From assembly GCA_012963565.1 (NCBI GenBank), contig DTVJ01000021.1:18456-35796 (forward strand): a DNA stretch of 17,341 bases, given 5' to 3'. A program made the position numbers and the translations under genes. This stretch comes from Piscirickettsiaceae bacterium (GTDB taxonomy: Bacteria > Pseudomonadota > Gammaproteobacteria > PS1 > Pseudothioglobaceae). Of this stretch, positions 1 through 7,248 are shown one piece after another; position 1 is the first letter of the stretch, and every line of letters begins with the position of its first letter. The notes below the pieces were generated by a model, which had not been told where the DNA came from, did no database searches, and saw only the letters and a list, made by a program, of their open reading frames with translations.

Positions 1-276
1 GGCTTTAATGTTTACCCTTGTGAAGTAGAACAAGTGCTTAATCAACACCCTGATGTTATTGAGTCAGCTTGTGTAGGTATTGATCATAAAATTAGCGGCC
101 AATCTGTAAAAGCATTTGTGGTTAGAAAACCAAATTCAACCATAGAAAAACAAGCGCTTATTAGTTACTGTAAAGAGCATCTGGTACACTACAAAATTCC
201 GAGAAAAATTGAATGGATTGAGACTTTACCAAAGTCCAATGTTGGAAAAATTCTTAAAAGAAAATTAATAAATTAA
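1..276 (+). CDS. Acyl-CoA synthetase / AMP-dependent ligase, C-terminal end (5' truncated by window)
   Basis: Only the last 91 codons are present; frame 1 is open from the window edge to TAA at 274-276, so the GTG at 34 is not the true start. The translated piece begins GFNVYPCEVE and continues to LPKSNVGKILKRKL. This is the small C-terminal domain (AMP_C) of the ANL adenylating-enzyme superfamily: the G-x-N-V-x-P-x-E-V-E opening just after the hinge and the P-K-S-x-x-G-K-I-x-x-R/K end motif, whose GK lysine is the adenylation-step catalytic lysine. Such enzymes activate a carboxylic acid with ATP and load it on CoA. The substrate pocket lies in the missing N-terminal domain, so substrate cannot be called; long-chain fatty acid (FadD-like) is a reasonable guess. 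The gene ends 326 bp before the nrd operon and is probably unrelated to it. Confidence 0.85.
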   Translation, partial: GFNVYPCEVEQVLNQHPDVIESACVGIDHKISGQSVKAFVVRKPNSTIEKQALISYCKEHLVHYKIPRKIEWIETLPKSNVGKILKRKLIN

Positions 277-519
277 CTCGGTTGTTAATATTAAAAAAAT
301 AACCTATTTTTTTGGTAATTTATCATCCCAAAAATTCAAGAACATTGTCATAGAAGGCTTGACGTATTTTTTTGCTAAATTCCTATATTAATACATCATG
401 AAAAGATGATATTTTTGATGAAATTTACCCAAATTTTTTTTATTTTTTTTTAAAACCCGCCATCCCTTTTATATCAAACAATTGCGCCATTTTGGACTAA
501 CAATTCATAATTTCCCCCC
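277..519. other. AT-rich intergenic stretch upstream of the nrdA promoter
   Basis: No coding sequence or tRNA-like fold is apparent here. It holds an all-A/T inverted repeat at 293-301/305-313 with a 3-nt loop, directly after the acyl-CoA synthetase stop, and a second self-complementary AAATTT pair at 421-426/431-436 leading into a T tract (T434-441, A442, T443-451). Either could act as a weak terminator, but neither stem has GC pairs, so both are doubtful. A TTGACG (359-364) and TATATT (384-389) pair with a 19-bp spacer is a poor promoter candidate. The long T tract may curve the DNA about 70 bp upstream of the nrd -35 element. Confidence 0.4.
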
Positions 520-548
520 TTGCAATAAAACCTAAAACACACTATATT
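520..548 (+). promoter_or_regulatory. Sigma70-type promoter of the nrdA-nrdB-yfaE operon
   Basis: A -35 element TTGCAA (520-525) and a -10 element TATATT (543-548) are separated by exactly 17 bp, which puts transcription start near 555 and gives a leader of about 50 nt. They match consensus at 4/6 and 5/6 positions. The -10 lies inside the first NrdR box and the predicted start lies between the two boxes, the arrangement expected of a repressed nrd promoter. Confidence 0.65.
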
Positions 549-554
549 TAGTTG
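539..554 (+). promoter_or_regulatory. NrdR box 1 (upstream copy, overlaps -10)
   Basis: ACACTATATTTAGTTG matches the known 16-bp NrdR box consensus (near ACACTATATATAGTGT), diverging only towards its right end. It covers the -10 element of the nrdA promoter. NrdR is the nucleotide-sensing repressor of ribonucleotide reductase genes and binds pairs of such boxes. The nrdR gene itself is not in this window. Confidence 0.8.
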
Positions 555-570
555 TAGTTTACTTTTATTA

Positions 571-586
571 ACACTATATGTAGTGT
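571..586 (+). promoter_or_regulatory. NrdR box 2 (downstream copy, near-perfect palindrome)
   Basis: ACACTATATGTAGTGT is a near-perfect palindrome and an excellent NrdR box. It starts exactly 32 bp after box 1, leaving a 16-bp gap, so both boxes lie on the same face of the helix about three turns apart. That is the spacing known for tandem NrdR boxes in other bacteria. It sits in the predicted 5' leader, 20 bp before the nrdA start codon. Confidence 0.88.
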
Positions 587-605
587 TTCTCTACCGGGGG
601 AGATG

Positions 606-2882
606 ATGAACCAAGACATTCAAGTCACTAAACGCAATGGCAAGAAAGAGTCCATTGATATGGAGAAAATCCATCGCGTAGTGCACTGGGCTTCGCAAGA
701 CTTAAAAGGGGTTAGTGTATCACAAGTTGAGATCAATGCGCAGTTGGCTTTTTTTGATGGTATTAAGACTGAAGATATCCACGAAACCATCATTAAATCT
801 GCGGCTGATTTAATCTCCACTGACGTACCTGATTATCAGTATTTAGCGGCGCGTTTAGCAATCTTTCATTTGCGTAAAAAAGCTTTTAAATCTTTCACTC
901 CGCCACCACTGTATGAACATGTTAAAAAGTTTACTGATTTGGGTATTTACGACAAGGATATTTTAAATAAATACACTAAAGCAGAAATCAATGAATTAGA
1001 CAAATATATTGATCATTGGCGCGACATGAAGTTTTCTTATGCTGCGGTTAAACAATTAGAAGGTAAGTACTTAGTACAAAACCGTGTTACTGGTGAAATC
1101 TACGAATCACCTCAATTGTTATATATGTTAGTTGGTATGTGCTTATTTCAAGAATACGAAGCGCTAGCACGTATGGATATTGTCAAGCGTTTTTACGATG
1201 CAGTTTCTAATTTTAAGATATCCCTACCAACACCCATTATGGCCGGAGTTCGCACTCCGACTCGTCAATTCTCTTCTTGTGTATTAATTGAGGCTGATGA
1301 CGATCTAGATTCGATCAGTGCAGCTGCAGGGGCCATTGTTAAATATGTTTCACAACGAGCCGGTATAGGTGTCAATGCTGGCAGGATTCGTGCGATTGGC
1401 AGTCCAATTCGCGGCGGTGAGGCCACTCATACTGGTTGTATTCCTTTTTATAAACATTTCCACACAGCGGTTAAATCTTGCTCTCAAGGTGGTGTACGTG
1501 GTGGTGCTGCCACCCTTTTCTACCCACTATGGCATCTTGAAGTCAAAGAGTTGTTGGTACTTAAAAATAATACGGGTACTGATGAAAATCGAATTCGTCA
1601 TTTAGATTATGGTGTGCAGTTTAATGAATTAATGTATCAGCGTTTCTTAGTGGATGGTGATATCACCCTATTCTCACCACATGATGTGCCCGGTCTATAC
1701 GATGCCTTCTTTGTTGATCAAGCCGAGTTTACACGTCTGTATGAGCAATACGAACAGGATGGTTCGATTAGAAAAGAAACCATCAAGGCTAGAGAATTAT
1801 TTGCTAAATTTATGAAAGAGCGCGCTAATACAGGACGTATTTATCTACAAAATGTTGATCATTGCAATACCCATGGCGCCTTTGATGCTAAACAAGCACC
1901 GGTACGTCAGTCTAATTTGTGTATGGAGATCACTCTACCCACCAAGCCTTTGTATTCCGTACAAGATGAAAATGGCGAGGTAGCCTTGTGCACACTCTCA
2001 GCGGTTAATCTGGGTGCGCTTGATAGCTTAGATGAACTAGAAGATATTACTGAGATTATTGTACGCTCACTGGATTCATTACTTGATTATCAAGATTACC
2101 CAATCAAAGCGGCTGAGTTGGCGAGTAAAAATCGTCGTACACTCGGTATCGGTGTTACCAATCTAGCTTATTATTTAGCTAAAAATGGTGTTAAGTATTC
2201 AGATGGTTCGGGCAACCCATTGATTCATAAAACCTTTGAGGCTTTGCAGTATTATTCACTTAAGGCGTCTAATAAATTGGCTAATGAACTTGGCGCTTGT
2301 CCATTATTTAATGAGACTCACTACGCTCAAGGCATTATGCCAATTGATTCTTACAAAAAAGACATTGATGCTTTTTGTGGCACAGAGTTAGCACTCGATT
2401 GGGATGCACTACGTAATGATATTGTTGCTACTGGCTTGAGAAACTCTACTTTGACTGCATTAATGCCATGTGAGAGTTCATCACAAATCTCTAATTCAAC
2501 TAACGGCATTGAACCACCTCGAGGCTTTCTTTCGATCAAGCAATCAAAAGATGGCATTCTTAAACAAATTGTGCCCGAGTATGAAGCCTTGAAAAGCCAA
2601 TATGAATTACTTTGGGACATTAAAGATAATGAAGGTTACTTGCAGCTTTGTGCAATTATGCAAAAGTTTGTTGATCAGTCTATTTCAACCAATACACATT
2701 ATGATCCAGCACAATATGATGGCAATAAAGTACCAATGAAATTATTCCTAATGGATCTTCTAAAAGCTTATAAGTACGGTATTAAGACGCTTTATTATCA
2801 TACGACTCGTGATGGTGGTGGTGAGAATATGATTGAAAAAGAAGATGATAATGCTTGTGCTGATGGCGTTTGCAAATTGTAG
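606..2882 (+). CDS. nrdA: Class Ia ribonucleoside-diphosphate reductase, alpha subunit
   Basis: Reduces ribonucleoside diphosphates to 2'-deoxy forms together with NrdB; cytosolic. The protein is 758 aa from 606 (E. coli 761). An N-terminal ATP-cone (about 3-92) is followed by the catalytic barrel. With numbering from 606 the substrate-site cysteine of RQFSSC is C225, as in E. coli. The radical cysteine lies in SNLCMEI, the second redox cysteine in ALCTLSAVNLG, the radical-transfer tyrosine pair in TLYYHTTRDG, and the C-terminal thiol pair in CADGVCKL. Two ATGs abut at 603 and 606. I prefer 606 because the product then begins MNQ like the E. coli protein and because the purine-rich GGGGGAG (596-602) would directly touch an ATG at 603. 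First gene of nrdA-nrdB-yfaE, behind paired NrdR boxes. Confidence 0.98.
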   Translation: MNQDIQVTKRNGKKESIDMEKIHRVVHWASQDLKGVSVSQVEINAQLAFFDGIKTEDIHETIIKSAADLISTDVPDYQYLAARLAIFHLRKKAFKSFTPPPLYEHVKKFTDLGIYDKDILNKYTKAEINELDKYIDHWRDMKFSYAAVKQLEGKYLVQNRVTGEIYESPQLLYMLVGMCLFQEYEALARMDIVKRFYDAVSNFKISLPTPIMAGVRTPTRQFSSCVLIEADDDLDSISAAAGAIVKYVSQRAGIGVNAGRIRAIGSPIRGGEATHTGCIPFYKHFHTAVKSCSQGGVRGGAATLFYPLWHLEVKELLVLKNNTGTDENRIRHLDYGVQFNELMYQRFLVDGDITLFSPHDVPGLYDAFFVDQAEFTRLYEQYEQDGSIRKETIKARELFAKFMKERANTGRIYLQNVDHCNTHGAFDAKQAPVRQSNLCMEITLPTKPLYSVQDENGEVALCTLSAVNLGALDSLDELEDITEIIVRSLDSLLDYQDYPIKAAELASKNRRTLGIGVTNLAYYLAKNGVKYSDGSGNPLIHKTFEALQYYSLKASNKLANELGACPLFNETHYAQGIMPIDSYKKDIDAFCGTELALDWDALRNDIVATGLRNSTLTALMPCESSSQISNSTNGIEPPRGFLSIKQSKDGILKQIVPEYEALKSQYELLWDIKDNEGYLQLCAIMQKFVDQSISTNTHYDPAQYDGNKVPMKLFLMDLLKAYKYGIKTLYYHTTRDGGGENMIEKEDDNACADGVCKL

Positions 2883-2893
2883 GAGATAAATCG

Positions 2894-4030
2894 ATGTCAT
2901 ATAGTATTTTTAGTAAAGTCGTTAGTGATACGCTTACACAACCAATGTTTTTTGGCGACACAGTGAATGTTGCACGTTTTGACAAACAGAAATTTGAAAT
3001 GTTTGAAAAGCTAACTGAGAAGCAGCTGTCCTTCTTCTGGCGACCAGAAGAGATTGATGTTTCTAAAGATAAGATGGATTTTGCTAGGTTATTACCGAAT
3101 GAAAAACATATCTTCATCTCTAACTTACAATATCAAATCTTACTAGATTCGGTCCAAGGTAGAAGCCCCAATATTGCCTTTTTACCGATTGTTTCTCTAC
3201 CAGAATTAGAAAATTGGATTGAGACTTGGTCATTCTCTGAGACCATTCATTCACGCTCTTATACGCACATTATCCGCGCCATTGTGAATGAGCCAGGCGT
3301 AATATTTGACGACATTATGAAAACTGATGAAATTATTCAGCGTGCTGAAAGTGTTTCTAAAAACTATGATGATTTGATTAAATGTACACAGGCTTACTTA
3401 CTACATGGAGAAGGCAAACTTGAAATTAATGGCGAGAATGCAGATGTTGATTTGTATTGCCTAAAGAAAAAACTATATTTGACACTGATGTCAGTTAATA
3501 TTCTTGAAGCAGTGCGTTTTTATGTATCCTTCGCTTGTTCATTTGCTTTTGCTGAGCGTAAGGTGATGGAAGGCAATGCCAAGATTATTAAGATGATTGC
3601 GCGTGATGAGGCTCTACACCTGACTGGTACACAACATATGCTCAATCTAATGCGTGATGGTAAAGATGATCCTGACATGGAAAAGATTGCTAAAGAGTCT
3701 GAGGATGAAGTCGTCAACATGTTTAAAGAAGCTTGTGAGCAAGAACAAGACTGGGCAGAATATTTATTCCGCGACGGCTCAATGATTGGTCTAAATGCCG
3801 AGATTCTAAAACAATATCTAGAATACATTACCAATGTACGTATGAGCGCATTAAGACTTACACCAATCTTTGAAGAACGTGCTAATCCATTGCCATGGAT
3901 TAATCATTGGTTAGACTCTGACAATGTCCAGGTAGCACCGCAAGAAACAGAGATTACTTCATACTTGGTGAGTGCGATTGACAATACCATTGATGCTGAT
4001 GATTCTGACTTTGACGATTTTCAGCTTTAA
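2894..4030 (+). CDS. nrdB: Class Ia ribonucleoside-diphosphate reductase, beta subunit
   Basis: Houses the diferric-tyrosyl radical cofactor that starts catalysis in NrdA. It is 378 aa (E. coli 376). All key residues are visible: iron ligands D85, E116, H119, E205, E239 and H242, and radical tyrosine Y123 within FSETIHSRSYTHII; each is one above the E. coli number, which omits the initiator Met. The C-terminus ends in FQL, the tail that docks onto NrdA. The frame is open from an upstream TTG at 2870 inside nrdA, but ATG 2894 is chosen: the product then begins MSYSIF (E. coli MAYTTF) and has a clean AGGAG at 2881-2885 that overlaps the nrdA stop codon. The gap to nrdA is 11 bp. An intact tyrosine and full ligand set argue against the radical-lacking or Mn-only variants. 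Confidence 0.98.
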   Translation: MSYSIFSKVVSDTLTQPMFFGDTVNVARFDKQKFEMFEKLTEKQLSFFWRPEEIDVSKDKMDFARLLPNEKHIFISNLQYQILLDSVQGRSPNIAFLPIVSLPELENWIETWSFSETIHSRSYTHIIRAIVNEPGVIFDDIMKTDEIIQRAESVSKNYDDLIKCTQAYLLHGEGKLEINGENADVDLYCLKKKLYLTLMSVNILEAVRFYVSFACSFAFAERKVMEGNAKIIKMIARDEALHLTGTQHMLNLMRDGKDDPDMEKIAKESEDEVVNMFKEACEQEQDWAEYLFRDGSMIGLNAEILKQYLEYITNVRMSALRLTPIFEERANPLPWINHWLDSDNVQVAPQETEITSYLVSAIDNTIDADDSDFDDFQL

Positions 4031-4033
4031 TGA

Positions 4034-4300
4034 ATGTTTAGAATTGACATTGACAACATCAACGGTAAAACTGAATCATTGTATGTGTATGGCGAACACT
4101 CAATTCTAACTGAACTTGAAGAGCACAATGTAATGATCAACTACTCATGTCGACAAGGACACTGTGGTAGTTGTATACTACAACTCTTGTCCGGTGATGT
4201 CATACATAAAGATTGCTTAGTACCACTCTCTCAAGGAGAAATTTTGGCTTGTAGTGCAAAGCCGGTTACCGACATTAAAATTGGCTTGAGAGACTTTTAG
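4034..4300 (+). CDS. yfaE: 2Fe-2S ferredoxin, YfaE type (NrdB cofactor maintenance)
   Basis: An 88-aa plant-type [2Fe-2S] ferredoxin. Cluster ligands fit C39-x4-C44-x2-C47 (SCRQGHCGSC) with the fourth at C73 (ILACSA); C61 is extra. E. coli YfaE has the same size and CREGYCGSC loop and supplies electrons that maintain and regenerate the NrdB diferric-tyrosyl cofactor. The gene follows nrdB after only 3 bp with no separate ribosome site, so translational coupling is likely and supports the same role here. An alternative ATG at 4030 reaches a stop within four codons. Its TAG stop (4298-4300) overlaps by 2 nt the stop of the convergent mnmH. The symbol is by similarity and context. Confidence 0.93.
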   Translation: MFRIDIDNINGKTESLYVYGEHSILTELEEHNVMINYSCRQGHCGSCILQLLSGDVIHKDCLVPLSQGEILACSAKPVTDIKIGLRDF

Positions 4301-5394
4301 AAAAGCGATCGATCACCTAGATAAGCCAGCACTTCAACAGCATTGCCTTTAAATATAATTCTTTTTTCTTTCTTTTTGATTTGATAGTCATACATCGGGT
4401 CGTAATAACCAACCAATAGCTCTTCAACCACAGGAAAAAAACCATCAGCCTCATCTTTAGTTTTGTATCGCTCTAATGCATTACTAATCAATGTGTGCAT
4501 TACCTGATAGCGCTCAAGCCCCAGTCTTTTTTGAATTTTTTCTAAACTTCTCAACCAATAATTAGAAAAATTATCGAAGCCATTTTCATTATCTTGAGCA
4601 ATAAAATCTCGGCACATATTGATCACATAGGCATCCATGCTCACGGTCAAACGTTCTTCAATACTAGCCTCTAATAAGATTAAATCTGCCTTAGATGTTT
4701 TGGCCTGTATACAATCAGGAATATGCACTGTACCGACATTCGAACCCTCATCTTCAAACACTAAATGCGTGTAATTTTGCTTCTTTAACAGTTCTATTGC
4801 CAGCTTATTTTCAAAGTTTATTTGTGTAGGTTGTACAGTGGTTGTATTACCAAAGGCAGAACCACGATGATTAGCCAAACCTTCTAAATCAATCTGTGCT
4901 TCTATCTTGTCTAGTAACAAAGTCTTACCACAGCCCGTTCGTCCGCCAATCACCACTGGGGTGATCTTATTCATAATACGATCTGTTTCATCTATTAGAA
5001 ATCGACGTAATGCTTTATAACCGCCTTTAATGCGTGGATAGTCGATACCAGATTGCTCATAAATCCATTGCTGCGTAATTTGTGAACGTAAGCCACCACG
5101 AAAACAATATAACGCCCCATTCGGATTATTTTTAATAAATTCAAGCCATGCCTGAATTCGAGCTTCTTTTACTTCGCCTTGCACCAGTTCATGACCAAGC
5201 TCAATAGCTTTTTGTTGACCATTGTTTTTATAGCAGGTGCCAATCAGCTCACGCTCTTTATCGCTCATTAAGGGTAGACTTTGGGTATATGGAAATGCAC
5301 CTTGATTAAACTCAATTGGCGCACGTGTATCTATTAGAGGTGTGTCACCAATAAATAGTTTTGTAAAATCATCTATTTGAGTAAGCTCACTCAT
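4297..5394 (-). CDS. mnmH: tRNA 2-selenouridine synthase
   Basis: Also called SelU/YbbB. Converts 5-substituted 2-thiouridine at the wobble position of certain tRNAs to 2-selenouridine, through a geranylated intermediate, using selenophosphate. It is 365 aa (E. coli 364). An N-terminal rhodanese domain carries the catalytic cysteine in YCFRGGLRS at C97, the same number as in E. coli. A P-loop GGRTGCGKT follows at 150-158, then the family motif NHRGSAFG (176-183). The start ATG (5392-5394) overlaps the selD stop in an ATGA junction, so the two are translationally coupled. The enzyme needs SelD product, so the pair forms a complete selenouridine module. The 3' end runs into the convergent ferredoxin gene with no terminator between. 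Confidence 0.96.
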   Translation of the reverse strand: MSELTQIDDFTKLFIGDTPLIDTRAPIEFNQGAFPYTQSLPLMSDKERELIGTCYKNNGQQKAIELGHELVQGEVKEARIQAWLEFIKNNPNGALYCFRGGLRSQITQQWIYEQSGIDYPRIKGGYKALRRFLIDETDRIMNKITPVVIGGRTGCGKTLLLDKIEAQIDLEGLANHRGSAFGNTTTVQPTQINFENKLAIELLKKQNYTHLVFEDEGSNVGTVHIPDCIQAKTSKADLILLEASIEERLTVSMDAYVINMCRDFIAQDNENGFDNFSNYWLRSLEKIQKRLGLERYQVMHTLISNALERYKTKDEADGFFPVVEELLVGYYDPMYDYQIKKKEKRIIFKGNAVEVLAYLGDRSLF

Positions 5395-6440
5395 GTAACC
5401 TGAATGGTTGGCTTGGAGTTATCTGACTCAACTAACTCCCCAATTGCCTCTAATTCAAATCCCGCATCTTTCATTAAAGCATCAAATTCAACTTTAGCTG
5501 AGTCAGACACCATAATTAATAAACCGCCACTGGTTTGCGGATCGCAAATAATGGATTGCTGCTCAGAAGTCATTACACTCAAGTGTTGACCATAGCTGTC
5601 AAAGTTACGCTGTGCACCACCTGGTGAGCATCCTTGTGCTAGGTAGTTTTTAATATTTTCTAGCATTGGTATCTTGTCATAATTAATGATTGCCGATACT
5701 TTAGAGCCTGCACATACTTCACTAAGGTGACCACCTAAGCCAAAACCAGTCACATCGGTAATGGCATTAATTCCCTCTATGGTGGCAAGTTTGATACCAA
5801 TATCATTGAGCTGACACATAGTATCAATCGCACGAGTTTCATCCTCTTTACTGATTTTCTTCTGTTTTTGTGCAGTGGTTAAAATACCAATACCTAAAGG
5901 CTTAGTGAGATAGATTTTATCTCCCACTTTAGCAGTTGAGTTTTCTTTTAGGTGCTTGGTTTTTACGCGACCAGTCACCGCAAGCCCAAAAATAGGTTCG
6001 GGTGAGTCAATACTGTGCCCGCCAGCTAGTATCATGCCGGCAGCTTGACATACACTACGACCGCCTTCAATAACTTGTTGTCCTACTTCAGGGGAGAGTT
6101 TATCGATTGGCCAGCCGAAAATAGCAATTGCCATTAGCGGTTTACCGCCCATAGCATAAACATCACTAATGGCATTGGTAGCAGCAATACGACCAAAAGT
6201 AAATGGATCGTCCACAATTGGCATGAAAAAATCAGTGGTACTAATGACTGCTTCACCATTGCCGAGATCGTACACAGCAGCATCGTCGCGCGTATGGTTA
6301 CCCACTAAAAGATTAGGATCAACGATCTCGTCTAATGATGACAATAAAATTGTATCAAGAACCTTAGGTGAGATCTTACAACCACAGCCTTGACCATGAC
6401 TGTACTCAGTTAATTTTATTGTTGATTTTGTCGAATTCAC
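5391..6440 (-). CDS. selD: Selenide, water dikinase (selenophosphate synthetase)
   Basis: Makes selenophosphate from selenide and ATP. It is 349 aa, with the catalytic pair C19 and K22 in SHGQGCGCK; this is a cysteine, not a selenocysteine, form. Metal and ATP-binding motifs follow: RDDAAVYDLG (51-60), STTDFFMP (67-74), IAATNAISD, the GGHSID loop and DPQTSGGLL. The start is GTG 6440: an in-frame TAA lies only 12 nt upstream (6450-6452), no ATG lies between, and the product aligns with E. coli SelD from its first residues. No ribosome-binding site lies at a normal distance. The nearest purine run, AAAGG, is about 14 nt away. Lies 25 bp after dut and overlaps mnmH by 4 bp. No selA, selB or tRNA-Sec is in the window; the visible consumer is MnmH. 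Confidence 0.96.
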   Translation of the reverse strand: MNSTKSTIKLTEYSHGQGCGCKISPKVLDTILLSSLDEIVDPNLLVGNHTRDDAAVYDLGNGEAVISTTDFFMPIVDDPFTFGRIAATNAISDVYAMGGKPLMAIAIFGWPIDKLSPEVGQQVIEGGRSVCQAAGMILAGGHSIDSPEPIFGLAVTGRVKTKHLKENSTAKVGDKIYLTKPLGIGILTTAQKQKKISKEDETRAIDTMCQLNDIGIKLATIEGINAITDVTGFGLGGHLSEVCAGSKVSAIINYDKIPMLENIKNYLAQGCSPGGAQRNFDSYGQHLSVMTSEQQSIICDPQTSGGLLIMVSDSAKVEFDALMKDAGFELEAIGELVESDNSKPTIQVT

Positions 6441-6448
6441 AAGCGTGA

Positions 6449-6454
6449 ATTATA
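6449..6454 (-). promoter_or_regulatory. Possible internal -10 element (TATAAT) just before selD
   Basis: A full-consensus TATAAT on the minus strand lies 8 nt before the GTG start of selD. If used, transcription would start at or within a few bases of the start codon and give a nearly leaderless selD-mnmH message. No convincing -35 is seen at 16-18 bp (CTAGTC at 17) and there is no TGn extension, so it may be chance in AT-rich sequence. Confidence 0.25.
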
Positions 6455-6465
6455 CCTTTGGGAAT

Positions 6466-7119
6466 CTAACTGACTAGTTTGTATTCCTCTTCGAGCTTTT
6501 TGTATAATTGCTCGGGTGTAAAATCAGGATGTTCATCCATGATATTAAAAGCAATCACATTGTCTTCTACTGCATCCCAAATCTTAATATAGCTACCGTC
6601 TTTATAACCATGGTCTTGCCTAAACGTATTTAGCTGATTTTTCACCACATAGCGTGTGTACAACTCTGGTACATCCATACTCATAGTTGCTAATGCCTTG
6701 AAGAATAAACCGGTTATTTCATACAGTGCATTTTGTGATTTATCAACTTCGGCACCTGCAGCAGCTGCGACAATTTTCTCAAGAATTTCTATCATTAACT
6801 CTGGGTTGATATCCTTTTCAGGCACCATGTCTTCATACGCTTCGGCAAACTGAGTATCACCAAAATGAATGGCTTCAGACATAATAAAGTGCCAAATGTC
6901 TACCAGCTCAACTTTGGCGTTGTCTAAATCGGGTTGGCCTTCAATATCTTTCCAATGCTTCCAATTAAAAGAATCAATTGCTTCAGCTGCTTCCATATAA
7001 ATACAACGAAGCCATGAAATATGACGACCATCTTTAGTGGCACCTTCGGTCCATATTTTGCCATTAGTGTTATCATTCAGTTGCTGTTGCAACTCGAACA
7101 TTTGTTTTATTTGATTCAT
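6466..7119 (-). CDS. dut: dUTP diphosphatase, dimeric all-alpha type
   Basis: Hydrolyses dUTP to dUMP and pyrophosphate, keeping uracil out of DNA and feeding dTMP synthesis. The 217-aa protein belongs to the all-alpha NTP pyrophosphatase family (dUTPase_2), not the common trimeric beta Dut. Metal-binding motifs are EAAE (43-46) and ELVD (71-74); the substrate helix has NWKHWK (52-57) and the C-terminal signature is KNQLNTFRQDHGYKDGSYIK. The same fold is known from Campylobacter, Leishmania/Trypanosoma and some phages. It heads a minus-strand group dut-selD-mnmH (25-bp gap to selD). The upstream 129 bp (7120-7248) is very AT-rich and shows no promoter I would defend and no ribosome site. The dut symbol is functional, since it is not homologous to E. 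coli Dut. Confidence 0.9.
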   Translation of the reverse strand: MNQIKQMFELQQQLNDNTNGKIWTEGATKDGRHISWLRCIYMEAAEAIDSFNWKHWKDIEGQPDLDNAKVELVDIWHFIMSEAIHFGDTQFAEAYEDMVPEKDINPELMIEILEKIVAAAAGAEVDKSQNALYEITGLFFKALATMSMDVPELYTRYVVKNQLNTFRQDHGYKDGSYIKIWDAVEDNVIAFNIMDEHPDFTPEQLYKKLEEEYKLVS

Positions 7120-7248
7120 ATTAATATTTTTTAAATCTAAAAAATATCCTAATTTTACACTTGCAAATTTGAATGTTTTGTATAAAGCAGTTGGATTATT
7201 TTTATATAAAAAAACTAAATAATAAGCTTACTCTATCAAGAGGAATAT

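Noticed and set aside
293..313. A/T inverted repeat after the acyl-CoA synthetase as a terminator
   Set aside because: The stem is all A-T pairs and no separate T run follows; too weak to list as a terminator, so noted only within the intergenic entry.
359..389. TTGACG/TATATT pair as promoter of a small RNA upstream of nrdA
   Set aside because: The spacer is 19 bp, and no stable RNA fold or clear end follows; probably chance in AT-rich DNA.
1244..1259. GC-rich hairpin CGGAGT-TCGC-ACTCCG inside nrdA
   Set aside because: It encodes the conserved AGVRTPT segment, has no T run after it and is only 6 bp; it is best explained by protein constraint.
2782..3117. 111-aa minus-strand open frame across the nrdA-nrdB junction
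   Set aside because: Antisense to two conserved genes, with odd Ser/His-rich composition; not a credible gene.
5391..6440. SelD as sign of selenocysteine-containing proteins in the window
   Set aside because: No gene here has an internal in-frame UGA, SelD itself uses cysteine, and no selA, selB or tRNA-Sec is present; MnmH accounts for selenophosphate use.
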